From: Deltaproteobacteria bacterium RIFCSPHIGHO2_02_FULL_43_33 | GTDB taxonomy: Bacteria; Desulfobacterota; GWC2-55-46; UBA9637 | Assembly: GCA_001798165.1 (NCBI GenBank) | Contig: MGRL01000081.1 | Span: 1-38,346 of the forward strand | DNA: 38,346 bases | Direction: 5' to 3' | In this document: piece after piece, positions 9,645 through 18,144 of the stretch | How positions within the stretch are numbered: the first letter of the stretch is position 1 | Layout: each line of letters opens with the position of its first letter | Program-made: the position numbers and the translations under genes | The notes under the pieces: generated by a model | Told to the model about the DNA's origin: nothing | Database searches by the model: none | What the model saw: only the letters and a program-made list of their open reading frames with translations

Positions 9645-10619
9645 ATGCGTATCCAAGAGGCCTATGACATAATAAGAGAAGACCTCAAGCATGTAGAGCT
9701 TGAATTCAAGAAGAACCTTGATTCAGATGTCTACCTTATAAGAAAAGTCGGCGAATATATCTTAAACAACGGGGGCAAACGGCTTAGGCCGTCGCTCCTG
9801 CTCTTGTCTGCCAAGCTTTGCGGTTATAAAGGTAACCGCCATATACCGCTTGCTGCGGTTGTAGAATTTATACACACTGCAACTTTGCTTCATGACGATG
9901 TTGTTGATAATGCCAATATGCGAAGAGGTAAGGCCTCTGCAAATACCCTTTGGGGGAATGGCACCAGCATACTGATAGGCGATTTCCTTTTTTCAAAATC
10001 ATTTCACCTAACGGTTGCTGATGGAGATTTAAGTATCCTTAAGCTTTTGTCCGGAACTACAACACAAATGGCGGAAGGAGAGGTTTTACAGCTCCTCAAA
10101 GGCAGCGATGTGGGAAAAAACGAAAAGGATTATCTGTCTGTTGTAACCAATAAGACTGCATCGCTTATAGCTGCCGCATGTCAGATAGGGGCGATATTAG
10201 GAAAGGTTTCAATAGATAAGGAGAAGGTCATTGCCAAATATGGTATGGCTTTGGGAATTGCCTTTCAGCTTGTAGATGATTGTCTGGACTATACCTCGAA
10301 CAATGAAGAACTGGGCAAGGCCATTGGAAATGATTTAAAGGAGGGAAAGATAACCCTGCCTCTCATTTGTACCATTAAGAATGCAACTTCGGCAGAGAAA
10401 GAAGAAATTTTAGCGGCAATAGAAAGTGATGATCTGAAAGGCGCCCAGCTTTCATCAGTTATCGGTTTAATTAATAAATATAAGGGAATAGATTATACCT
10501 TAAGCATGGCAAGACAATATGTAGAGAATGCAAAGGCCTGCCTTAATATATTTGAGCCTAATATTGAAAGGGCTGCGCTTATTGCTCTGGCGGATTATGT
10601 GGTGGAAAGAACGTATTAA
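9645..10619 (+). CDS. Polyprenyl (octaprenyl-type) diphosphate synthase
   Basis: LLHDDVVDNANMRRGKASAN (first Asp-rich motif) and FQLVDDCLDYTSN (second). Confidence 0.93.
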   Translation: MRIQEAYDIIREDLKHVELEFKKNLDSDVYLIRKVGEYILNNGGKRLRPSLLLLSAKLCGYKGNRHIPLAAVVEFIHTATLLHDDVVDNANMRRGKASANTLWGNGTSILIGDFLFSKSFHLTVADGDLSILKLLSGTTTQMAEGEVLQLLKGSDVGKNEKDYLSVVTNKTASLIAAACQIGAILGKVSIDKEKVIAKYGMALGIAFQLVDDCLDYTSNNEELGKAIGNDLKEGKITLPLICTIKNATSAEKEEILAAIESDDLKGAQLSSVIGLINKYKGIDYTLSMARQYVENAKACLNIFEPNIERAALIALADYVVERTY

Positions 10620-10620
10620 A

Positions 10621-10655
10621 GGCAGGCGATAGGCAAGAGGCAGTAGGCAATAGGA
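10621..10655. repeat. Heptamer array between polyprenyl synthase and nth
   Basis: GGCAGGC GATAGGC AAGAGGC AGTAGGC AATAGGA: five consecutive 7-mers, then AAAAACCCATAGCC. Confidence 0.75.
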
Positions 10656-10690
10656 AAAACCCATAGCCCCGTGTCTGTTTCTTACAGTTT

Positions 10691-11332
10691 ATGACTCTTT
10701 TTGAAAAGGCAAAAAAGGTTTTAGATATTCTTAGGAAAAAATATCCAAATGCAAAAACTGCGTTAAATTTTAAGACCCCCCTTGAACTCCTCATTGCAAC
10801 AATCCTCTCTGCCCAATGCACAGACGAAAGGGTAAACAAGACAACCCTCTCCCTATTTAAAAGGTACAGAAAGGCTCAAGACTATGCTGGCGCAGACCTC
10901 AAGGAGCTTGAAGGCTGCATAAGTTCTATAAATTTCTTTAGAAATAAGGCAAAGAATATCCATGCCTGCTGTAAAAAGATTGTTGACGAATTTGGAGGAA
11001 AAGTTCCTGATACACTGGAACAACTGGTTACGCTTCCTGGCGTTGGCAGAAAAACAGCAAATATTGTCTTGGGCTACGCCTTTGGCAAGGATGCCATTGC
11101 AGTTGATACCCACGTAAAGAGGGTTTCCAACCGCATCGGCCTTGCTGCCTATGACAACCCTGACAAGATAGAAGAAGATCTCTGTGAGATTATTCCACAG
11201 AAAAGATGGACAAAGGCAACAAATCTTTTAATCATGCACGGAAGGAACACCTGTGTTGCAAAAAGGCCAAAGTGCGGGATTTGTGGGGTAAAAAAGTATT
11301 GTGACTACTTCAACAATCTGGCGAATACATAG
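10691..11332 (+). CDS. nth: Endonuclease III
   Basis: HhH LPGVGRKTANIVLGYAFGKDAIAVDTHVKRVSNRIGL and C-x6-C-x2-C-x5-C FeS cluster (CVAKRPKCGICGVKKYC). Confidence 0.96.
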   Translation: MTLFEKAKKVLDILRKKYPNAKTALNFKTPLELLIATILSAQCTDERVNKTTLSLFKRYRKAQDYAGADLKELEGCISSINFFRNKAKNIHACCKKIVDEFGGKVPDTLEQLVTLPGVGRKTANIVLGYAFGKDAIAVDTHVKRVSNRIGLAAYDNPDKIEEDLCEIIPQKRWTKATNLLIMHGRNTCVAKRPKCGICGVKKYCDYFNNLANT

Positions 11333-11337
11333 ATTAC

Positions 11338-11544
11338 AGAGCGTCATAACTTTGCATACCTGCGTTGCTCCTCGGCTCGTCGTTGCGGCGTCCTCCCCCT
11401 GTCCCCCTTTTCTGGGGACAGATTTGAAATCTGTCCCCACAGGGGGGATAAAGGGGGAGGACGCCGCACTCCTCGCTTTCGTCGCGCCTTGGTCTGCTGT
11501 ATTCTGATACTCTGTATGCTGCTCTATTTATGTCTTTGTGTATA
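11338..11544. repeat. Interspersed repeat, copy 1, with nested palindrome
   Basis: Starts AGAGCGTCATAACTTTGCATACCTGCGTTGCTCCTCGGCTCGTCGTTGCGGCG, ends CACTCCTCGCTTTCGTCGCGCCTTGGTCTGCT...CTCTGTATGCTGCTCTATTTATGTCTTTGTGTATA; near-identical to 29990-30138 apart from the central segment. Confidence 0.92.
11385..11467. repeat. Nested C/G-run palindrome inside copy 1
   Basis: GCGGCGTCCTCCCCCTGTCCCCC...GGGGGGATAAAGGGGGAGGACGCCGC enclosing perfect palindrome GGGGACAGATTT-G-AAATCTGTCCCC (11414-11438). Confidence 0.9.
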
Positions 11545-11552
11545 GTAAGCAG

Positions 11553-12281
11553 CTATATAGTTATTTTGTAATAACCTTTTATGTCATAAAGCTTTATTGT
11601 AAGGAGTTCCCGAAGCATAGAAAGAGGACCTTTAAAAAGATTAACCTTTGAATCAGGAGAGTTTATCCATTTAACGGGCTGTTCCTTTATCGTCAGACCA
11701 AACTTTTTAGCAATATATAGTATCTCCACATCAAAGGCAAATCCATTGAGCCTCTGAAGGTTGAATATCTTGAACGTGGTCTCACTTTTAAAGCACTTAA
11801 AACCGCACTGAGTGTCCTTAATCTCGCTCAATACAAACATCCGAACTATGAGGTTAAATATCTTGCCCATAGTTTGCCGATGCCACGGTTGAGACAATTT
11901 AATGACAGATTCCGGCAGCGCCCTTGAGCCTATAACAATATCACAACCCCTCTCTATCCAACTGAGCATATTATCCAATTCTTCAATGGGCGTGGAAAGG
12001 TCTGCGTCTGAGAAAAGGATTATCTGCCCCTTCGAGGCCAGTATTCCTTTTTTTACAGAATATCCTTTGCCATGGTTAATAGGGTTTTTTAAAACCTTTA
12101 ATCTTTCATCCTTTATAATCTCTTTCGCCTTCTCTATTGTCCTGTCTGCAGAACCGTCGTCAACAAGTATTATCTCCCATGAATAGTTTTTGGCAGACAG
12201 ATAATTCAGCATTTTGATAAGAGTGCCGCCAATTCTTTTTTCTTCATTATATGCAGGGATAATTATGCTAAGATAAATCAT
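11553..12281 (-). CDS. Family 2 glycosyltransferase (dolichyl-phosphate glucosyltransferase-like)
   Basis: MIYLSIIIPAYNEEKRIGGTLIKML...WEIILVDDGSADRTIEKAKE...LFSDADLSTPIEEL...GSRALPES. Confidence 0.9.
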   Translation of the reverse strand: MIYLSIIIPAYNEEKRIGGTLIKMLNYLSAKNYSWEIILVDDGSADRTIEKAKEIIKDERLKVLKNPINHGKGYSVKKGILASKGQIILFSDADLSTPIEELDNMLSWIERGCDIVIGSRALPESVIKLSQPWHRQTMGKIFNLIVRMFVLSEIKDTQCGFKCFKSETTFKIFNLQRLNGFAFDVEILYIAKKFGLTIKEQPVKWINSPDSKVNLFKGPLSMLRELLTIKLYDIKGYYKITI

Positions 12282-12323
12282 TTGCTTAAAGGATGGCATA
12301 GGGTTAACAACAAATGCAAGCGC

Positions 12324-12358
12324 AAAATTTACAGTTGAAATTTGTAATTGACTACAAA
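12324..12358. repeat. AT-rich heptamer-period tract
   Basis: AAATTTA CAGTTGA AATTTGT AATTGAC TACAAAG. Confidence 0.4.
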
Positions 12359-12383
12359 GTAAATCAAGTTTGAATGGTAAAGA

Positions 12384-12412
12384 TTGACAGGAAGTTCTTT
12401 TTTTGAATAAAT
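12384..12412 (+). promoter_or_regulatory. Possible sigma70 promoter
   Basis: TTGACA (12384-12389), 17 nt, ATAAAT/AATATA region; upstream of 12424 gene. Confidence 0.35.
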
Positions 12413-12423
12413 AATATAAAAAT

Positions 12424-13145
12424 ATGGATTACAGAGACATTGAGGCTGGGGCAACAGAGGATTTCTGCTGGTTTAAGGCCAAATTAGAGCTTATAGATAT
12501 TCTTTTGGCGAAGGCGGGTATAAAAAATAGTGCAAAGATATTAAGCGCAGGTTGTGGCATTGGCAGGGAGATGGAAATAATAAAAGAATATGGTGATATT
12601 TATGCAATAGATGTTGATCCAGGGATAATAGCCTCGCTTCCCGATGGATTGTGTATTGAAAAAAGGGTTTGTGATGTTTGTGACACAAGCCTCTATCCCG
12701 ATAATTTTTTTGATGCAGTTGTAGCCTTCGATTTATTGGAGCATTGCAAGGATGATACTCCTGCGATTAAAGAGATTCACAGGGCGCTTAAGCCTAATGG
12801 TCTTTTCGTATTTACTGTCTCCCCGCGTTTCAATCCCTTTTCAGCGGGCATGATAGGGCTCTTAGTCATTACAGGCGATACAATAGAAGGATGCTCAAGG
12901 AATCACTTTTCCAATTTAAGTGTATAGAATTAGGTTTCTGGGTATGTTCCTTATTTTTACCTATTGCAGTTGAGAGATTATTAAAGCGTAATAAAACTGC
13001 TGTTCATTATAGTCCATTACCTGCATTTATTAATAACCTCTTCTACAAACTATTAAGGGTAGAGAACTGGCTTATAAGACATAGAATCCCGCTGCCGATA
13101 AGGACAACAATCTATGGAATCTATCAGGCTAAGAAGAATACCTGA
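12424..13145 (+). pseudogene. SAM-dependent class I methyltransferase split by a frameshift
   Basis: ORF 12424-12927 (ILSAGCGIGREMEIIKEYG..., VVAFDLLEHCKDDTPAIKEIHRALKPNGLFVFTV) loses frame at about 12848; the other frame reads HDRALSHYRRYNRRMLKESLFQFKCIELGFWVCSLFLPIAVERLLKR, typical C-terminus of this family, to 13145. Confidence 0.8.
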
Positions 13146-13162
13146 GTCTTAAATGCAGGTAA

Positions 13163-13190
13163 AAGTTAAAGTTTACAATTACAGTTGACA
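13163..13190. repeat. AT-rich heptamer-period tract
   Basis: AAGTTAA AGTTTAC AATTACA GTTGACA. Confidence 0.4.
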
Positions 13191-13288
13191 AAGGTATATT
13201 CGTCTGATAGGAATTACTTTAGTTTAAAATGGCTGATTTCATAAAAACAACAGTCCTTACCTGAGGCCCAAAAAAACGTAGGTGCTCT

Positions 13289-14133
13289 ATGAAATTAAAA
13301 AATCTTGTTTTTCTTATAGCCGTTTTGGCTATGCTTGCGCCTTACTTTGTCTCGGCTCAAGAGCCCACAGAGGAGTGGGTGAAAAGGTATGTCAATGGTC
13401 AGGCTACGGCTATGGCTGTAGATTCAGCGGGTAATGTCTATGTGACGGGAGGTAGTGCTTCTGGCAGGCAAAGCTACGTCACAATAAAATATGATACAAA
13501 TGGAAACGAATTATGGATTAAGGAATACAATAGCGGCCTTTATGCCTATCCTGTGGCCCTCGCTATTGATTCATCTGGTAATGCTTATGTAACTGGAATA
13601 CAGTATTTTGAAGGAGGCTCATACGGAGGGTCCATACAAACTATAGCACAACAATAACTTTTACAGCCGTATCTGATGTTGATTCAATCTTTGAAGGTTG
13701 GAGCGGAGGTGGTTGTTCAGGTACAGGGCCATGCACAGTAGTGATGAATGCCGATACAGTCGTAATAGCCACATTTACAACGAGAGTTATTACAGTCCAG
13801 ATTGACATCAAGCCAGGGAGTTTTCCAAATGCCATTAAACTGCAAGATACAGGCAACATACCGGTGGCAATATTCAGCACAGCCGCCTTTGACGCCAGGA
13901 CTATTGATATAGCCGGTCTTGAACTCAATGGGGCCGGAGTGCGGATTGTAAAGGGTAAAGGGTATCAAGCCTCATACGAAGATATAAATGGTGATGGCAT
14001 ACTTGACCTGTTGGTTCACTTTGACCGCGGAGACGTGCAGTTAATCCTTGGCGATTCTACAGCCACGGTAACAGGTAAGACCATTGACGGAGTGATCATT
14101 CAAGGGACGGACTCAGTTAAAGTAATTGAATAA
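13289..14133 (+). pseudogene. Secreted SBBP-type beta-propeller protein remnant joined out of frame to an InlB-B-like repeat and C-terminal domain
   Basis: N-part: signal peptide + WVKRYVNGQATAMAVDSAGNVYVTGGSASG...YVTIKYDTNGNELW; C-part in another frame: ITFTAVSDVDSIFEGWSGGGCSGTGPCTVVMNADTVVIATFTTRVITVQIDIKPGSFPNAIKL...YEDINGDGILDLLVHFD. Confidence 0.7.
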
Positions 14134-14255
14134 ATATTATTTCTACTAAGACCTGAAATTTCAAATGTTTCGGCCCTTTTTTATTCATCAAAACGGTTTC
14201 CACTGTGGGAAAGTTCTAAATAAAATATCTATTTTGCAGGATAGAAAGAAAAGCT

Positions 14256-16148
14256 ATGATTCATGAAAAGTATTCTACGGTCATTTTGTTTGTCATTACA
14301 TTCATATTTATTTTCTTTATGGGGATTTCCAAGAATGCTGATTACGATATCTTCTTTCATCTTGCCACAGGCAAACATATACTTGAGACAGGTCAAATAA
14401 GTCATTCTCAAGACCCCTTTTCCTTTACATCCGCCAATCCTATGTCAACCACCTCATGGTTGGCTGAAATCATATTTTATGAGATTCATAGTCTTTCTGG
14501 AATAGAAGGTTTGATTGTATTTAAGGCCATTATGTTCACACTCGTCTTTTTTGTCCTTTATCTTACCATGAAGATTGTTGTGCTGGAGAGCCCGTGGAAC
14601 AAATATGTATTTTTTGCGGTCTTGTTGATAACCGCATTTGCCATCAGGATGCGCATGTTTATAAGGCCGTTTATTTTTGAGTTTTTGCTTCTTGCGCTCT
14701 ATATTTATATCTTTAATTTATACAGGTTTAAGAATAAAAACTATCTCTTTCTACTCCCTCTACTCCAAATTATATGGGTAAATGTCCATCCAAGCAATAT
14801 TATTGGTATAGTGATATCCGCGGCCTTTTTGATAGGGGAGAGAATAAAATACCTTTTGCGATGGGATTCTTCTCTAAAAAAAGAGCAGCTCCTACCCTTG
14901 GTTTTTGTGACAGCGCTGATAATAGCTGCCTCTCTTATAAACCCAATGGGTTATAAAGCCTTCTCCTTCCCATTTATGTTGACCGGGCAAGAGGTTCTTA
15001 TGGCAAATATAGATGAGTGGCAGCCTTTAACATTCTCCAGCCTTGTTGGATACAGTTTCAGATACACGTGGGGGTTCTCCCTGCTTTTGCTTTTAGCCAT
15101 TCTTGTTTTGTTATATAGAGTAAAAAAACTTGACTTAACAGAGTTAATCATCTTTTTTCTATTTGTTTTTATGGCTGTCAAGAGGATGAGGTTCACCGCA
15201 GAGTGCGCTATTGTTATTGCGCCAATAGTAACGAGAGGATTATCATATATTTTCTTTCAGTTCAATTTTCAACGTATAAAAAATTACGAACGAGTTTTAA
15301 ACATTGCCCCGATTGCAGCCCTGTCTGTTATACTTTATATGGGCATCTTCAACAGCGAAATATATGCCTTTGGCCTGGGCCTTAAAAAAAGGGTATTCCC
15401 GGTAAAGGCAGTGGATTTTCTTATTGAGAACAAGATTCAGGGGAATATGTACAACTCCATTGGTTACGGGGGTTATCTCATGTGGAGGCTATTCCCGGGA
15501 CATAAGGTTTTTATTGATGGAAGAGGAGAGAATTATAATGTAGAATTTTACAGAGACTATCTGGAGGCGCATACTAATCCTGATGTGTGGAAAAAAATAA
15601 CAAGTAAATATAATATTGATTGGGTAATATTGGAGTATTCCAGGGATTATGCAAGAAAGGAAAGGGTAGACTACCTTATAGATAACCCTGAATGGGCGCT
15701 GGTCTATTGGGACAGGGAGGCCATAATCTATGCCAAAAGAGGCTCAAAGAATGATGACCTTATTAAAAAATTTGAATACAGATATGCAAAACCGAATGAC
15801 CTTAACCCAACTTATATAAAGAGATATCTATTCCAGGAGGGAACGGTGCAAGAGGTAGAAAATGAGCTTAAAAGAAATCTATCTCTTAATCCGGATAACG
15901 AGGAAATCCATCTCGCCCTTGCCTATGTTTACTATAACTTTGGGATGATAGATAAAGAAATAGAAGAGATGAAGAAGGCCGTAGATATTAACCCGATGCT
16001 TTCTTTTGCCCATGCAGCCCTCGGCGAACTATATATCCAGAAGGGAGACAAGAAGGCAGCTGAGGCTGAATTCATAAAGGCATTAGATATTGACCCTTAT
16101 AATAAATTAGCCGTTGTTGGCTTAGAAAGATTGGGCAGCCTGCGCTGA
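14256..16148 (+). CDS. Polytopic membrane protein (GT-C-like) with C-terminal TPR repeats, paralog 1
   Basis: Multiple hydrophobic helices, DYDIFFHLATGKHILETGQISHSQDPFSFTS; C-terminal TPR NPDNEEIHLALAYVYYNFGMIDKEIEEMKKAVDINP. Confidence 0.8.
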   Translation: MIHEKYSTVILFVITFIFIFFMGISKNADYDIFFHLATGKHILETGQISHSQDPFSFTSANPMSTTSWLAEIIFYEIHSLSGIEGLIVFKAIMFTLVFFVLYLTMKIVVLESPWNKYVFFAVLLITAFAIRMRMFIRPFIFEFLLLALYIYIFNLYRFKNKNYLFLLPLLQIIWVNVHPSNIIGIVISAAFLIGERIKYLLRWDSSLKKEQLLPLVFVTALIIAASLINPMGYKAFSFPFMLTGQEVLMANIDEWQPLTFSSLVGYSFRYTWGFSLLLLLAILVLLYRVKKLDLTELIIFFLFVFMAVKRMRFTAECAIVIAPIVTRGLSYIFFQFNFQRIKNYERVLNIAPIAALSVILYMGIFNSEIYAFGLGLKKRVFPVKAVDFLIENKIQGNMYNSIGYGGYLMWRLFPGHKVFIDGRGENYNVEFYRDYLEAHTNPDVWKKITSKYNIDWVILEYSRDYARKERVDYLIDNPEWALVYWDREAIIYAKRGSKNDDLIKKFEYRYAKPNDLNPTYIKRYLFQEGTVQEVENELKRNLSLNPDNEEIHLALAYVYYNFGMIDKEIEEMKKAVDINPMLSFAHAALGELYIQKGDKKAAEAEFIKALDIDPYNKLAVVGLERLGSLR

Positions 16149-16188
16149 AAATACCTATTTATAAAAGCATGTTCAGCTATATTGCCGA

Positions 16189-16227
16189 GTGAAAGGGGTT
16201 GGATTATTTCTCCCCTTTCACTGTTTT
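16189..16227 (+). terminator. Rho-independent terminator between paralogs
   Basis: GTGAAAGGGG-ttggattatttct-CCCCTTTCAC followed by TGTTTT. Confidence 0.75.
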
Positions 16228-16247
16228 GTCGGGAGTGATTATAAAAA

Positions 16248-18137
16248 ATGACTAAAAAAGAGACAGAGCCAATTATCTTATTGTCAGCAGCCTTATTGTT
16301 TATTTTCCTTATGGGGATTCTCAAGGTTGCGGATTATGATGTATTCTTTCATCTTGCTACAGGGAAACATATACTTGAGACAGGCCAGATAATCCATTCT
16401 CCGGATCCATTTTCTTATACATCCGCTAATCCTATGTCTGTTGCCACATGGTTAACAGGCGTCGTTTTTTATGAAGTTCAGAACCTTTCCGGGATTGATG
16501 GGCTTATTATATTTAATGCCGCCATAATAACCCTTATGTTTCTTGTCCTGTATCTTAATATGAGGGCTATCTCTTCTGAAAGCTCATGGAATAAATATCT
16601 TTTTCCTTTGATGTTGTTGATAACAGCGTTTGCCCTGAGGATGTGGTTCTTTATCAGGCCGTTTATTTTTGAGTTTTTGCTGCTGTCCCTGTATTTTTAT
16701 ATCCTCAATCAATACAGGTTTAAGGGTAAAAATTACCTCTTTACTCTTCCCTTACTAAATATCATATGGGTCAATATTCATGCAAGCAGTATCATAGGTG
16801 TAGCGGTAGCTTTGATATTTTTGACAGGCGAAGGGGCAAAATATCTTCTGGGGTGGAATCCTCTTCTCAATAAAAAACAACTCGCAATTCTATCATTTTT
16901 TATATTGTTGACAATAGCTGCTTCTATCGTGAATCCAATTGGCGCAAAGGTCTTTATGTCTCCCTTTGAGGTGCTGCGCCAAAGGGTTTACATGGCAAAC
17001 ATAGGCGAGTGGCAGCCTTTAGCCATACCATACCTTATTGGCTACGGTTTCAGATATACATGGGGATTTTCCCTGCTTCTGATATCCGCCATCTTTGTCT
17101 TTTTATATCAAAGGAAGAAAGCGGATTTAACAGAGTTGATAGTTTTCTGCCTTTTCTTGCTTATGGCTGTTAGAAGCATACGGTTTACCGCAGAATTTGT
17201 TATAGTTGCTGCGCCTGTAATAGGCAGAGGGTTTTCGGATATCCTCCCGCACGCAAATTTTAATCTCAGAAGAAAGTACCGGTATGCTATAAACATTATT
17301 TTTATTGCGGCGCTGTTTCTCATTTTTTATACGAGTGTTTTTAACAGTAAGATTTATGGTTTTGGCCTTGGCCTTAAGCATAGGGTGTTTCCTGTAAAGG
17401 CAGTGGATTTTCTTATGGAGAACAAGATTCAGGGGAATATGTACAACTCTATTGGGTATGGCGGTTATCTCATCTGGAGACTCTTTCCTGAGCAAAAGGT
17501 TTTTATAGACGGGAGAGGCTGGGTTTATAATGAAACACTTTATAAAGACTATCTGGATGCCCATGTTAACCCAAATATATGGGAAGGGTTGGTTAATAAA
17601 TATGATATAGATTGGGTTATACTTGAATATTCCAGAGACTATGGAAAAAAGGAGAGAATGGCGCATCTCATAGACAACCCTGAATGGGCGCTGGTCTATT
17701 GGGATAGAGAGGCCATAGTCTATGCCAAAAGAGGCTCAAAGAATAATGATATTATTAAAAAATTTGAATATAAATATATACGGCCTAACAACCTTGCCCC
17801 AGCATATTTGAGCAAATATTTATTGGAAAATAAAATAGCAGAGGATATCGTAGGGGAGCTCAAAAGAAATTTGTCTCTTAATCCAGACAATGAGGAATCT
17901 CATCTGAGCCTTGCTTATGTTTATTTTAATCTCAGGATGCGGAACGAAGAATTTGAGGAGATGAAAAAGGTGGTTGCAATAAATCCTGGCCTTGGTTTTG
18001 CCCATGCAGCCATTGGCGAGATATATATGCAAACCGGCGATTTCAAAACCGCTGAGGAAGAATTCAGAAAGGCATTAGAGATTGATCCTGACGATAAAGC
18101 GGCTACTGCCGGCTTAAAGAGATTAGCTAAAAAATAA
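16248..18137 (+). CDS. Polytopic membrane protein (GT-C-like) with C-terminal TPR repeats, paralog 2
   Basis: Co-linear with 14256-16148 over its full length (DYDVFFHLATGKHILETGQIIHSPDPFSYTSANPMS...). Confidence 0.8.
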   Translation: MTKKETEPIILLSAALLFIFLMGILKVADYDVFFHLATGKHILETGQIIHSPDPFSYTSANPMSVATWLTGVVFYEVQNLSGIDGLIIFNAAIITLMFLVLYLNMRAISSESSWNKYLFPLMLLITAFALRMWFFIRPFIFEFLLLSLYFYILNQYRFKGKNYLFTLPLLNIIWVNIHASSIIGVAVALIFLTGEGAKYLLGWNPLLNKKQLAILSFFILLTIAASIVNPIGAKVFMSPFEVLRQRVYMANIGEWQPLAIPYLIGYGFRYTWGFSLLLISAIFVFLYQRKKADLTELIVFCLFLLMAVRSIRFTAEFVIVAAPVIGRGFSDILPHANFNLRRKYRYAINIIFIAALFLIFYTSVFNSKIYGFGLGLKHRVFPVKAVDFLMENKIQGNMYNSIGYGGYLIWRLFPEQKVFIDGRGWVYNETLYKDYLDAHVNPNIWEGLVNKYDIDWVILEYSRDYGKKERMAHLIDNPEWALVYWDREAIVYAKRGSKNNDIIKKFEYKYIRPNNLAPAYLSKYLLENKIAEDIVGELKRNLSLNPDNEESHLSLAYVYFNLRMRNEEFEEMKKVVAINPGLGFAHAAIGEIYMQTGDFKTAEEEFRKALEIDPDDKAATAGLKRLAKK

Positions 18138-18144
18138 TTGACGC

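Noticed and set aside
11228-11507. ORFs 11228-11440 (-) and 11301-11507 (+) containing GTDFKSVP / GTDLKSVP and LLAFVAPWSAVF
   Set aside because: These are translations of the palindromic interspersed repeat (GGGGACAGATTTGAAATCTGTCCCC), not genes.
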